From positions 1 through 43,096 of IMG/VR virus record IMGVR_UViG_3300048549_001807: a stretch of 43,096 bases of DNA. One strand, written 5' to 3'. Origin of the DNA: a virus. The first letter of the stretch is position 1. Each line of letters opens with the position of its first letter. Of this stretch, positions 1 to 4,952 are shown piece by piece. The notes below the pieces were generated by a model that did no database searches, had not been told where the DNA came from, and worked only from the letters and a program-made list of their open reading frames with translations. A program made the translations under genes and the position numbers.

Positions 1-306
1 CTAAGGTGGACATGGGAAGAATTAGGGCATAAGTTTGAGAACAAATTTCCTGCTTGCATTAAAGTCTTTGCGAATTCTAAACTAGTAAACAGAAACGAAT
101 ACTTTCATTACAATGAAGTTTACAATTATACGAATGCAGATAAATCAAAGTTTAAGAATCTGTTCGTGATCGACAAAATTTCAATTGATTTAAGATTAAA
201 GGTTAGTTCGAGAGATCTTGTAAGAGTTATCGACAAAGGTACAGCTTTTAGGATTAAAGAGCAAAACATGGAAGATTTATTTCACAAAGAAGTTATTTTT
301 TCTTGA
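1..306 (+). CDS. C-terminal part of an unknown protein, cut by the window start
   Basis: Frame 1 is open from the first base to a TGA at 304-306 and encodes 101 residues with no start, so the gene begins outside the window. The peptide is basic and polar, with aromatic-rich stretches (NRNEYFHYNEVYNY) and ends HKEVIFS. I do not recognise it; no membrane segment or catalytic motif is visible. Its stop codon lies inside the -35 box (TTGACT, 303-308) of the promoter for the next genes, a packing seen again at 1740 and 4722. The long open frame and same-strand neighbours make it a real gene. Confidence 0.7.
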   Translation, partial: LRWTWEELGHKFENKFPACIKVFANSKLVNRNEYFHYNEVYNYTNADKSKFKNLFVIDKISIDLRLKVSSRDLVRVIDKGTAFRIKEQNMEDLFHKEVIFS

Positions 307-330
307 CTTTGATTATTAACCTGTCATAAT
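303..330 (+). promoter_or_regulatory. Promoter of the 337..1398 gene group
   Basis: TTGACT at 303-308, 16-nt spacer, CATAAT at 325-330, then exactly 6 nt to the ATG at 337. The predicted transcript starts on the start codon. The -35 box overlaps the TGA stop of the preceding gene. Confidence 0.65.
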
Positions 331-336
331 TGAACC

Positions 337-450
337 ATGATTAAGATTAGAAAAACCATTCTCTTCACCAAGTCGAGACCACACAAGGTCAAGGCAAAAG
401 TGATTCACCGTAAACTCAAACACAAGGAGAAACTCACCCATGTATCTTAA
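337..450 (+). CDS. Small basic peptide, 37 aa, unknown
   Basis: ATG at 337, TAA at 448-450. The peptide starts MIKIRKTILF and is extremely rich in Lys/Arg/His, with only one acidic residue, so it may bind nucleic acid or a host protein. The start is supported by the promoter whose -10 box ends 6 nt upstream, and by the opening ATGATTAAGA, which is shared with minus-strand early genes in this region. It overlaps the next gene by 11 nt; the AAGGAG at 423-428 inside it serves as Shine-Dalgarno of the 440 gene. It could alternatively be only a translated leader for the operon. Function unknown. Confidence 0.5.
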   Translation: MIKIRKTILFTKSRPHKVKAKVIHRKLKHKEKLTHVS

Positions 451-685
451 TGACCCAAGTCATCTACAAGTTCAAGACATTAGTTGCTCAACAATCGGCG
501 ATCATGTGATGGATTTTATTGATGAACGATTAGTTGAACCACTAATTCTTAATGATCTAATGAACGCAGAACAAGTAGAAGAATTATCTGTTGTTGGTGG
601 AGCGATTAAGATTCTTGCAGAAAAAGCTCAAGCATACGACAATTTGTTTGACAAAGACGGACAACTTCCTTATTCTTGTAATTAA
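440..685 (+). CDS. Hypothetical early phage protein, 81 aa
   Basis: Acidic 81-residue protein (MYLNDPSHLQ start) with mainly helical character and no recognisable motif. AAGGAG lies about 10 nt upstream of the ATG, a classical ribosome binding site, consistent with a position inside a transcript rather than at its 5' end. The stop TAA and the ATG of the next gene overlap by one base (TAATG), indicating translational coupling. Second gene of a five-gene plus-strand group in the early region. Function unknown. Confidence 0.6.
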   Translation: MYLNDPSHLQVQDISCSTIGDHVMDFIDERLVEPLILNDLMNAEQVEELSVVGGAIKILAEKAQAYDNLFDKDGQLPYSCN

Positions 686-876
686 TGAAACACTTGTTAA
701 CCAAATCAAATGACGGATGCTTTATCATTGTTCACTCAGAAGAGAAGACCGACAAAAATGATTTATTCATCTCTGAGGCGACATTCAAAAAAAACATTGA
801 AACAAAAACATTCGTACAACACAAAAATCTAACCCACAATGAACAACCAATCTACATCTACCATGAAGACCTTTGA
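685..876 (+). CDS. Hypothetical early phage protein, 63 aa
   Basis: 63 residues, rich in Lys, Asn and Thr, ending PIYIYHEDL. It is coupled to the upstream gene through a TAATG junction. The sequence (NDGCFIIVHSEEKTDKNDLFISEATF) suggests a small alpha/beta fold, but I know no family for it. It overlaps the next reading frame by up to 38 nt if that gene starts at 839, or by 14 nt if it starts at 863. Confidence 0.55.
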   Translation: MKHLLTKSNDGCFIIVHSEEKTDKNDLFISEATFKKNIETKTFVQHKNLTHNEQPIYIYHEDL

Positions 877-1225
877 TGACTTAAACTTCACACCTCACGC
901 TCACGCAAAAGACTTGGGCGTCTCAGCTACCTTAACTCTCGACAATGGCTATTCATTTAGTGTTGTCGCTAATACTGATGGTGGTGATCTGTTTTACGGC
1001 AATCACCCAAACACTTTTGAGGTTGCAATCTTCAATCAGCGAGGCGACTTTGTGCCACTCGGAGTTTGTGATGATGTGTTGGGCTGGCAACTTCCACATC
1101 AAATTACTGCATTGATGCATCAATTTGAGATTGATGGAATCAAGCACGAAAAATTACTTCACGATCTTCGGAGAGACTTCAACGAAAAAGTAGTAGCAAA
1201 ACAAGTAGAAAGGGCAGGATTATGA
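839..1225 (+). CDS. Conserved phage-type hypothetical protein, 128 aa
   Basis: The core (TLDNGYSFSVVANTDGG ... FEVAIF ... DDVLGWQ) resembles a small protein family seen in many phage early regions, in which a Phe/Asn-Gly-Tyr strand is followed by a GG loop and a DDVxG motif. No function is established that I know of. An internal ATG at 863 (MKTFDDLNF) would remove eight low-complexity residues and reduce the overlap with the upstream gene, so the exact start is uncertain. Its stop overlaps the next ATG (ATGA), suggesting coupled translation. Confidence 0.6.
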   Translation: MNNQSTSTMKTFDDLNFTPHAHAKDLGVSATLTLDNGYSFSVVANTDGGDLFYGNHPNTFEVAIFNQRGDFVPLGVCDDVLGWQLPHQITALMHQFEIDGIKHEKLLHDLRRDFNEKVVAKQVERAGL

Positions 1226-1398
1226 ACAGTTACCAAATACTAAAAAACGGTGAACCAATGGGTATTCAAGGAACTTTTGACTACATTGTCAACGCAATAC
1301 GAAACCTTGAATCAAATCTTGATCGAGCAACTCAACATTCACCTTTTACTATTGAGCTAATAAATACTAAAGTTAAAATAACAAATACTCTTGTCTAA
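1222..1398 (+). CDS. Hypothetical small protein, 58 aa
   Basis: ATG at 1222 overlaps the previous stop (ATGA); TAA at 1396-1398. An AGGGCAGGA sequence just upstream can act as Shine-Dalgarno. The peptide (MNSYQILKNGEPMGIQGTF start) looks like a short beta-hairpin followed by a helix, as in many small phage proteins. The 3' part of the gene is built on the beginning of a series of AAATAC repeats that continues into the intergenic region, so its C-terminus (TKVKITNTLV) may be constrained by DNA rather than protein function. Confidence 0.5.
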   Translation: MNSYQILKNGEPMGIQGTFDYIVNAIRNLESNLDRATQHSPFTIELINTKVKITNTLV

Positions 1399-1438
1399 AT
1401 ACCAAATACTAAATAATCAAATACAAATACACAAATAC
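1362..1438 (+). repeat. Seven irregularly spaced AAATAC repeats (iteron-like)
   Basis: AAATAC occurs at 1362, 1383, 1397, 1404, 1419, 1425 and 1433, starting within the end of the 58-aa gene and continuing into non-coding DNA. Spacing (6 to 21 nt) is irregular, so this is not a simple tandem satellite. It could be a protein-binding array or AT-rich unwinding DNA. Confidence 0.5.
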
Positions 1439-1517
1439 ATCATGCCATAGCAATGGAATAAGCACAAAAAAAAGTAGAATAGTACAGAAATTATATATTG
1501 TTGTAAGTATATTATTT

Positions 1518-1563
1518 TCAACGAGTTACAAAAAAACCTAGGGCCGGTTTCCTAAGTCGTTGA
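1518..1563 (-). terminator. Repeated terminator element, copy A
   Basis: On the minus strand: outer arm TCAACGA, then CTTAGG, a loop, CCTAGG, seven T residues, and outer arm TCGTTGA. It is one of four related copies (see 2860, 3691, 5321). The inner stem of this copy is weaker than the others, but the outer arms are perfect. It closes the minus-strand module 2738 to 1620. Confidence 0.55.
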
Positions 1564-1576
1564 TGTTTAAAAGGTT

Positions 1577-1606
1577 GGGAGAGGGCTGACCTCACAACCC
1601 TCTCCC
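1577..1606 (-). terminator. Hairpin terminator after the 28-aa gene
   Basis: GGGAGAGGG (1577-1585) pairs perfectly with CCCTCTCCC (1598-1606). On the minus strand the stem is followed by AACCTTTTAAA. It lies directly downstream of the gene ending at 1620. Confidence 0.5.
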
Positions 1607-1619
1607 CTGTTATTGTTGA

Positions 1620-1706
1620 CTAAAACTCTTCTTTTCCTAGTTGATCTTGCACCATTCTGATGATTCCCACGATTGAACTAACGATTAGAATTGTTGTAAT
1701 TTCCAT
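1620..1706 (-). CDS. Tiny single-helix membrane peptide, 28 aa
   Basis: The minus-strand ATG at 1704-1706 opens a 28-residue frame ending at 1620. Residues 3-16 (ITTILIVSSIVGII) form a hydrophobic segment and the C-terminus is charged (QDQLGKEEF). A consensus promoter, TTGACT-N17-TATAAT, ends 8 nt upstream of the ATG, which is the strongest argument that this very short frame is expressed. A hairpin terminator follows. Similar in size and character to the 4410..4490 peptide. Membrane-acting host-modifying peptide is a guess. Confidence 0.5.
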   Translation of the reverse strand: MEITTILIVSSIVGIIRMVQDQLGKEEF

Positions 1707-1714
1707 GTGCTTCT

Positions 1715-1743
1715 ATTATAGCAAAGGCGAGCAACTGAGTCAA
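1715..1743 (-). promoter_or_regulatory. Consensus sigma70-type promoter of the 28-aa gene
   Basis: Minus strand TTGACT (1743-1738), 17-nt spacer ending in TGC, TATAAT (1720-1715), 8 nt to the ATG. The -35 box overlaps the TGA stop of the upstream gene. Confidence 0.75.
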
Positions 1744-2039
1744 GCTTTTTCTTCAAAAATCTCACGCATGGACGGACTTATTGCAGTCATATCGTGCAAG
1801 TTTTCGTCATTATCGTAATCGTCATCTTCATCGGCTTTATCTTCGGCAGATGCGAATTCTTGGACTTGATCCTCGACTTCTTGTTTAGTTGCTTCGAGCA
1901 AACCATGCTCAACAACTATTTCTTCAGCGAGTTTTTCAGCTTTCAATTCATCAATGAAAGAAGCAAGTGCAGGACTTACTTGTGCGTTTGTATTTTCGGC
2001 AATTCTGCGAATGTTTTCGAGTCTTTGTGATTCTGTCAT
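1740..2039 (-). CDS. Acidic hypothetical protein, 99 aa
   Basis: Helical N-terminal two thirds (MTESQRLENIRRIAEN start) followed by a run of acidic residues (EDKADEDDDYDNDEN) and a short C-terminal helix. I chose the ATG at 2039 because a TTGCAA-N17-TAATCT promoter ends 8 nt before it; an in-frame upstream codon at 2057 would lie inside the promoter. The acidic tail could mimic DNA or bind basic proteins, as some small phage inhibitors do, but no family is recognised. Confidence 0.6.
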   Translation of the reverse strand: MTESQRLENIRRIAENTNAQVSPALASFIDELKAEKLAEEIVVEHGLLEATKQEVEDQVQEFASAEDKADEDDDYDNDENLHDMTAISPSMREIFEEKA

Positions 2040-2047
2040 AAGATTAT

Positions 2048-2076
2048 AGATTAGCAAGTTGTTTGTGGTTTTGCAA
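2048..2076 (-). promoter_or_regulatory. Promoter of the 99-aa gene
   Basis: TTGCAA (2076-2071), 17-nt spacer ending TGC, TAATCT (2053-2048), 8 nt to the ATG at 2039. It overlaps the 3' end of the upstream gene. Confidence 0.6.
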
Positions 2077-2236
2077 GCAAAAACTTTTCAAAAGTTTTCT
2101 GTCCCTCGCGAGCTTCTTGAATTTCGTCAAGTTGGATTTGAGCATTGATTACCATTTGCATGGCTTCAATGTTTCCTTCGTCAGCCACAGGCGTTTGTAT
2201 TCTGATGATTTCTTTTAGTTCTTGTTCTTTTGTCAT
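2051..2236 (-). CDS. Hypothetical small helical protein, 61 aa
   Basis: MTKEQELKEIIRIQTPVADE start; the sequence is predominantly helical and charged, possibly a helical hairpin. It has its own promoter (TTGACT-N16-TAGACT). No Shine-Dalgarno is visible, fitting translation from a very short leader. Second to last stages of the 2738-to-1620 module. Function unknown. Confidence 0.55.
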   Translation of the reverse strand: MTKEQELKEIIRIQTPVADEGNIEAMQMVINAQIQLDEIQEAREGQKTFEKFLLAKPQTTC

Positions 2237-2245
2237 AATGATTTG

Positions 2246-2273
2246 AGTCTAATGATTTGATTGTAAAAGTCAA
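2246..2273 (-). promoter_or_regulatory. Promoter of the 61-aa gene at 2236
   Basis: TTGACT (2273-2268), 16-nt spacer, TAGACT (2251-2246), 9 nt to the ATG. Confidence 0.55.
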
Positions 2274-2276
2274 GCC

Positions 2277-2483
2277 TTATTGCCAAATTGTTTCGACATC
2301 GTCATGAATTTGGGAGAAGGTGATGTCTTGCTCTTCGGCAAGTATTCTCTCAAGGTACGGAGATCGACCTGTTTTTTTGTCGATGTTCGCAGAACGAACT
2401 CGTGGATATTCTTGGGATGGGTTATCCCAAACTTTAACGCTGTAGTGGGTTGACCACTTTTTAATTCTAATTTTCTTAATCAT
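2277..2483 (-). CDS. Hypothetical small protein, 68 aa
   Basis: Start placed at 2483 (MIKKIRIKKWS), in the ATATGATTAAGA context common to the early genes here and 8 nt after a predicted -10 box; a nine-residue longer frame would begin inside the promoter. The protein has a basic beta-like N-terminus (IKKWSTHYSVKVWDNPSQEYPRV) and an acidic helical C-terminus (EEQDITFSQIHDDVETIWQ). No family recognised. Confidence 0.55.
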   Translation of the reverse strand: MIKKIRIKKWSTHYSVKVWDNPSQEYPRVRSANIDKKTGRSPYLERILAEEQDITFSQIHDDVETIWQ

Positions 2484-2491
2484 ATGTTTTA

Positions 2492-2520
2492 AACTTAAAC
2501 TATTTTTCATGCAATTGCAA
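2492..2520 (-). promoter_or_regulatory. Promoter of the 68-aa gene
   Basis: TTGCAA (2520-2515), 17-nt spacer, TAAGTT (2497-2492), 8 nt to the ATG at 2483. The block around the -35 (GCTTGCAATTGCAT) recurs at 5990-6003. Confidence 0.55.
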
Positions 2521-2537
2521 GCACAAAGTGATTTATT

Positions 2538-2738
2538 TTATGCATTTCTTTCGACTGATCGCCAACCAAAAGCAGAAACTTTGTCGTTGTAGCGAGCTTG
2601 TGGAAGCATAGCTTTCAGCTCAGAGATTCGAGCGTTGATCCAATCAATCTCGCTTTGATCCATTTTGCCATTCCACATGGCGAGCTGATTTTCTTCGAGA
2701 GCGATCTCTCGGTTTATTTGTTCTGTTGTCTTAATCAT
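2538..2738 (-). CDS. Small early protein, paralogue of the 4722 gene, 66 aa
   Basis: MIKTTEQINRE start in the shared ATATGATTAAGAC context, 8 nt after a -10 box. The last about 25 residues (ISELKAMLPQAR..D.VSAFGWRSVERNA) match the C-terminus of the protein at 4722..4946 almost position for position, so the two are paralogues with divergent N-termini. The fold looks like two helices followed by a short conserved tail, which is probably the functional part. First gene of the module that ends at terminator copy A. Confidence 0.65.
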   Translation of the reverse strand: MIKTTEQINREIALEENQLAMWNGKMDQSEIDWINARISELKAMLPQARYNDKVSAFGWRSVERNA

Positions 2739-2746
2739 ATACCTAC

Positions 2747-2775
2747 AAGGTAGCACAAAAAGAAGCAAATTGCAA
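2747..2775 (-). promoter_or_regulatory. Module-head promoter of the 66-aa gene
   Basis: TTGCAA (2775-2770), 17-nt spacer ending GTGC, TACCTT (2752-2747), 8 nt to the ATG at 2738. A TTATTCACA DnaA-box match lies upstream at 2792-2800. Confidence 0.6.
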
Positions 2776-2791
2776 GCAAAAACTTTAAAAG

Positions 2792-2800
2792 TTATTCACA
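2792..2800 (+). promoter_or_regulatory. DnaA-box match TTATTCACA
   Basis: Perfect match to TTATNCACA, set upstream of a module-head promoter. One of four copies in the same AAGTTATNCACA context. Confidence 0.5.
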
Positions 2801-2859
2801 AAATGCAATTTAAAGATTGGCATAAAACTTGTATAAACTTTTCTGTAAACGCTTGAAAT

Positions 2860-2905
2860 GCAACGACTTCCAGAAAACCGGAGGGCTGTTGCCCTAACTC
2901 GTTGA
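2860..2905 (-). terminator. Repeated terminator element, copy B
   Basis: Minus strand: TCAACGA, GTTAGGGC, loop AACA, GCCCTCCGG, TTTTC, then TCGTTGC. It lies 12 nt past the stop of the gene at 2917. The inner stem TAGGGC/GCCCT is perfect. Confidence 0.65.
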
Positions 2906-2916
2906 CCATTAGGACT

Positions 2917-3105
2917 TTAAAAGTCCGTTTGGTCGTGAAAACCCCAGTCGATGTCGGGTTGCTCCTCGAAGTCGAGGAGTGCGACCTTGTCCTGCAGGTC
3001 GCCCATTTCGTTGCGAATCGCAACGCGATCAGCGGAAGTGAGAACGGAGTCAGCGAGGACTTCGCGGAGGAGAGAGATTTTGTCGAGCATTTCTGTTTTA
3101 GTCAT
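2917..3105 (-). CDS. Hypothetical small protein, 62 aa
   Basis: MTKTEMLDKISLLREVLADS start; two predicted helices with heptad-like Leu/Ile spacing followed by an acidic tail (DFEEQPDIDWGFHDQTDF). It is preceded by its own TTGACT-N17-TAGATT promoter with 6 nt to the ATG and followed by terminator copy B. Plus-strand and other minus-strand frames in the same stretch lack promoters and look like shadows. Function unknown. Confidence 0.6.
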   Translation of the reverse strand: MTKTEMLDKISLLREVLADSVLTSADRVAIRNEMGDLQDKVALLDFEEQPDIDWGFHDQTDF

Positions 3106-3111
3106 ATAAGT

Positions 3112-3140
3112 AATCTAGCAAAGTTTTTCGGAAAAGTCAA
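3112..3140 (-). promoter_or_regulatory. Promoter of the 62-aa gene, leaderless geometry
   Basis: TTGACT (3140-3135), 17-nt spacer ending TGC, TAGATT (3117-3112), exactly 6 nt to the ATG at 3105. Confidence 0.7.
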
Positions 3141-3158
3141 GTTTTTTTTAAAGTTTTT

Positions 3159-3380
3159 TTATTCGTCCATAAGCCATTCGTCAAGTGCGTAAGTGTCAAG
3201 ATCTGGATCTTTGTAGCTCGCTCCGTCCGGAGTTGTGGGTGTGTCCATCTCTTCGAGCTTGTTCGCAAGATCTTTATAGTTTACAAATCTGCGAGAAAGC
3301 TTGTAAAGAGCTTCGTCATTTCCTAGCCAAAGAGCAACATTCCAAGTTGCCCAATTTTTCCAACCGTTGTAATTTTCCAT
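3159..3380 (-). CDS. Conserved phage protein with NGWKNWATWNVALW motif, 73 aa
   Basis: The N-terminal signature Y-N-G-W-K-N-W-A-T-W-N-V-A-L-W followed by N-D-E marks a small protein family found in many phages and some bacteria (DUF7249-like, from memory); no function is established. The C-terminus is acidic (DLDTYALDEWLMDE). It has its own promoter with 6 nt to the ATG. The promoter spacer holds TTTAACCCTTAAC, a sequence that recurs upstream of the Hsp20 gene. Confidence 0.75.
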   Translation of the reverse strand: MENYNGWKNWATWNVALWLGNDEALYKLSRRFVNYKDLANKLEEMDTPTTPDGASYKDPDLDTYALDEWLMDE

Positions 3381-3386
3381 AATTTG

Positions 3387-3415
3387 ATACTGACAGGTTA
3401 AGGGTTAAAGGTCAA
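3387..3415 (-). promoter_or_regulatory. Promoter of the 73-aa gene, leaderless geometry
   Basis: TTGACC (3415-3410), 17-nt spacer, CAGTAT (3392-3387), 6 nt to the ATG at 3380. The -10 box is weak. Confidence 0.5.
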
Positions 3416-3594
3416 GCAAAAAAGGGATGAATCTCAATTTGCCAAGGCATAAAGTTGAACCGATACTGAGAACGATACAACCTGCAAGTGATTAACTTGC
3501 CAAGGCTATCTTTGCGAGCGAAGCCCACGACTTGAAAGGTTTTACCCTTGTGTGTGCCATACTTGACACGAACAACATCATTTAACTTAATCAT
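3412..3594 (-). CDS. Small KOW/SH3-like basic protein, 60 aa
   Basis: MIKLNDVVRVKYGTHKGKTF start: a V-x-V-x-x-G-x-x-K-G-x-x-F pattern reminiscent of KOW or SH3-like beta-barrels that bind RNA or protein, followed by further strands (ITCRLYRSQYRFNFMPWQIEIH). The likeness is to a general pattern only. Start taken at 3594 because the module-head promoter ends 5 nt upstream; the longer frame would run through the promoter. First gene of the module closed by terminator copy B. Confidence 0.55.
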   Translation of the reverse strand: MIKLNDVVRVKYGTHKGKTFQVVGFARKDSLGKLITCRLYRSQYRFNFMPWQIEIHPFFA

Positions 3595-3599
3595 ACCTA

Positions 3600-3628
3600 A
3601 AGGTAGCACAGTACGAAGCAAATTGCAA
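3600..3628 (-). promoter_or_regulatory. Module-head promoter of the 60-aa gene
   Basis: TTGCAA (3628-3623), 17-nt spacer ending GTGC, TACCTT (3605-3600), 5 nt to the ATG at 3594. Confidence 0.6.
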
Positions 3629-3644
3629 GAAAAAAACGCAAAAG

Positions 3645-3653
3645 TTATTCACA
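3645..3653 (+). promoter_or_regulatory. DnaA-box match TTATTCACA
   Basis: Perfect TTATNCACA match upstream of the second module-head promoter, in the context AAAAGTTATTCACAAAA. Confidence 0.5.
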
Positions 3654-3690
3654 AAAGTGCATTTTATTTTGTGGTGCAAGTTGTTGTTTT

Positions 3691-3737
3691 TCAATGAGTT
3701 ACGGAAAAAGCCTTGGGCCGAAGCCCTAAGTTGTTGA
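3691..3737 (-). terminator. Repeated terminator element, copy C
   Basis: Minus strand: TCAACAA, CTTAGGGC, TTCG loop, GCCCAAGG, CTTTTT, then TCATTGA. The TTCG tetraloop on a GC-rich stem with a T run is a classical intrinsic terminator. It starts 4 nt past the stop of the gene at 3741. Confidence 0.75.
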
Positions 3738-3740
3738 TAC

Positions 3741-4364
3741 TTAAGAGCTTAGCTTGTAGCAAAGTTGAACTTGCCGAGCATTAGATTTGGAGTTTGAGTT
3801 ATCATTCAAGTAGAATCGTGCAGTCTTTAACTTTTTGTTTTCTTTCTTGACTTTTTCTCTTGTACCTTCAAAGCCTTTGATTGGATTTGACTTATCCTTT
3901 ACAAAAGCTACAATTTTCTCCATATGCTCGAAGTCTGATTCGTGCTTGCAAGGTTCGATTTTTATGATTTGCAAGTCGCAGACATTGCAAGGCTCTTGAT
4001 CGTAAAACGCGACAATCAAAACAAGTCCGTCTTTTATCTTTTGCATTTTCTTCATTGCGTCACCCATCAAAAAGACTTTGCGTTTCTTTTCGTAGAATTT
4101 GATTTCAATGTCGTGGTGGAATTCTTTTGGCAAGTTGCTACGCTCGGCAACAGATTTCGGGATGTCGCAAGCGTGTCCGTTTTGGTCGAACAGATTTCCG
4201 TTTTCATCTCTAAAATTAAAAAGTCTTGCAACTGCCATTTCTCCTGCCTTGCCGTGCTTCTTGTTTTGTGAGCCTTGAGCGTGGACAATTCCGTTTCTTA
4301 TATCACGCAGAGATTGATTAACATATGAGTGGAGATGATTCAATTGATTTTGTGCAAGTTTCAT
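3741..4364 (-). CDS. Putative PD-(D/E)XK-type nuclease, 207 aa
   Basis: The arrangement HGKAGEMAVARLF (helix with Glu, about residues 36-48) followed by HHDIEIKFY (about residues 82-90; D-x-E-x-K) resembles the alpha-beta core of PD-(D/E)XK nucleases, where the acidic pair and Lys bind metal and cleave DNA. The strand after it (KVFLMGDAMKKM) and the second strand (GLVLIVAFYD) fit that fold. The C-terminus is basic. Start at 4364 (MKLAQNQLNH) follows a TTGACA/TAATCT promoter; the longer frame would cross it. It may degrade host DNA or process phage DNA; a non-nuclease restriction-like protein is the alternative. Confidence 0.5.
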   Translation of the reverse strand: MKLAQNQLNHLHSYVNQSLRDIRNGIVHAQGSQNKKHGKAGEMAVARLFNFRDENGNLFDQNGHACDIPKSVAERSNLPKEFHHDIEIKFYEKKRKVFLMGDAMKKMQKIKDGLVLIVAFYDQEPCNVCDLQIIKIEPCKHESDFEHMEKIVAFVKDKSNPIKGFEGTREKVKKENKKLKTARFYLNDNSNSKSNARQVQLCYKLSS

Positions 4365-4372
4365 AATTTTAT

Positions 4373-4400
4373 AGATTATATTATTTTTATTTTTTGTCAA
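4373..4400 (-). promoter_or_regulatory. Promoter of the putative nuclease gene
   Basis: TTGACA (4400-4395), 16-nt A/T spacer, TAATCT (4378-4373), 8 nt to the ATG at 4364. Confidence 0.5.
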
Positions 4401-4409
4401 ACATTATTT

Positions 4410-4490
4410 TCAATCTTCTGATAAAAGATCTGACCACATAACATAAAAGACAAAAGAGAAAGAAGAGATGAGAATTATTTCTAAGATCAT
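4410..4490 (-). CDS. Tiny membrane peptide, 26 aa
   Basis: Minus-strand ATG at 4488-4490, stop at 4410. The peptide (MILEIILISSFSFVFYVMWS, then DLLSED) is one hydrophobic helix with an acidic end, much like the 28-aa peptide at 1620. I see no promoter of its own; it starts 17 nt after the stop of the 51-aa gene and could be read from that transcript. Weakly supported because of its length. Confidence 0.35.
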   Translation of the reverse strand: MILEIILISSFSFVFYVMWSDLLSED

Positions 4491-4506
4491 AATTTTTTGA
4501 GTTGAG

Positions 4507-4662
4507 TTATTTACTTGAGAGAATCGGAGCTTGAGTCTTTTCGCTTAAACGCTTTGCGATTTCCATAGCTTTGGCAAAAGTGCTTGCGTTGTCAATTAGT
4601 TCGCCATTAAAGACGACATTGAACCAACCTTGAAAGTTTGGGTTTCTGAATACATTTATCAT
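4507..4662 (-). CDS. Hypothetical small protein, 51 aa
   Basis: ATG at 4662, stop at 4507. MINVFRNPNFQGWFNVVFNG start: a short strand-turn-strand followed by a basic helix (FAKAMEIAKRLSEKTQ). Unusually for this region it has a long leader (34 nt) with an AAAGGAA ribosome binding site 8 nt before the ATG, downstream of a clear TTGACA-N17-TAATCT promoter. It may be controlled differently from its leaderless neighbours. Confidence 0.6.
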   Translation of the reverse strand: MINVFRNPNFQGWFNVVFNGELIDNASTFAKAMEIAKRLSEKTQAPILSSK

Positions 4663-4696
4663 TTTAGCAATTTCCTTTTTTAGATGTTATTCGTAA

Positions 4697-4725
4697 AGAT
4701 TAAACTAGTTGAGGCGACCTGTCAA
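4697..4725 (-). promoter_or_regulatory. Promoter of the 51-aa gene, with a 5' leader
   Basis: TTGACA (4725-4720), 17-nt spacer, TAATCT (4702-4697), 34 nt to the ATG at 4662. The -35 box overlaps the TGA stop of the gene at 4722. Confidence 0.65.
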
Positions 4726-4946
4726 GCATTTCTTTCAACAGATTTCCAACCAAAGGCACGGACTTGGTCTTCGTGGCGAGCTTGGGGAAGTCTAGCCTTG
4801 AGGCTTTGGATGCTTGCAAGAATCCACTTGCGAGTGTCGCCTGTGGCAGGCACAAACTTACGCAAGTCGTGATCGTAGTGGTCGCTGTTAAGGCGAGCTT
4901 CGAGGCGTTCGATGTCGAATTTAATGTCTTCAGTTTTCGTAATCAT
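4722..4946 (-). CDS. Small early protein, paralogue of the 2538 gene, 74 aa
   Basis: MITKTEDIKFDIERLEARLN start; helical N-terminus, then a C-terminal block (IQSLKARLPQARHEDQVRAF, then GWKSVERNA) that matches the end of the 2538..2738 protein. The central part (DLRKFVPATGDTRKWILASI) is longer than in its paralogue. It has its own promoter with leaderless geometry. The conserved LPQAR...AFGW.SVERNA tail is presumably the binding or active part; function unknown. Confidence 0.65.
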   Translation of the reverse strand: MITKTEDIKFDIERLEARLNSDHYDHDLRKFVPATGDTRKWILASIQSLKARLPQARHEDQVRAFGWKSVERNA

Positions 4947-4952
4947 ATTTAC

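Larger units (their letters stand above)
1399..1619. other. Non-coding gap holding repeats, a terminator element and a hairpin
   Basis: No gene seen. The left part carries the AAATAC repeats and AT-rich DNA, the middle a copy of the repeated terminator element (1518-1563), and the right part a perfect 9-bp hairpin (1577-1606). Plus-strand and minus-strand transcription units converge here. Confidence 0.6.
2736..2806 (-). repeat. Module-head promoter repeat, copy 1
   Basis: About 70 bp shared with 3592..3660 and 6210..6280. In minus-strand order: TGTGAATAACTTT (a DnaA-box sequence), A/T tract, TTGCAA, TACCTT and TAGGTAT, then the ATG. Same layout in all three, with small differences. Confidence 0.65.
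3592..3660 (-). repeat. Module-head promoter repeat, copy 2
   Basis: Same arrangement as 2736..2806: TGTGAATAACTTTT, A/T tract, TTGCAATTTGCTTC, GTGCTACCTT, TAGGT, ATG. Confidence 0.65.

Noticed and set aside
1362-1438. AAATAC repeats as a CRISPR array
   Set aside because: Units are 6 nt with spacing down to 0-3 nt; no palindromic repeat of CRISPR length and no cas gene.
1794-2030. Hydrophobic plus-strand frame of 78 codons
   Set aside because: It is the complement of the Asp/Glu-rich tail of the 99-aa gene, which gives an artificial Val/Ile/Phe run.
2796-3023. Minus-strand frame overlapping the 62-aa gene in another phase
   Set aside because: It runs through terminator copy B and lacks a start signal; the 2917-3105 frame has a good promoter.
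3942-4271. 109-codon plus-strand frame opposite the putative nuclease
   Set aside because: Shadow of the minus-strand gene; composition (Phe/Leu/Cys-rich) is that of a reverse-complement artefact and there is no promoter.
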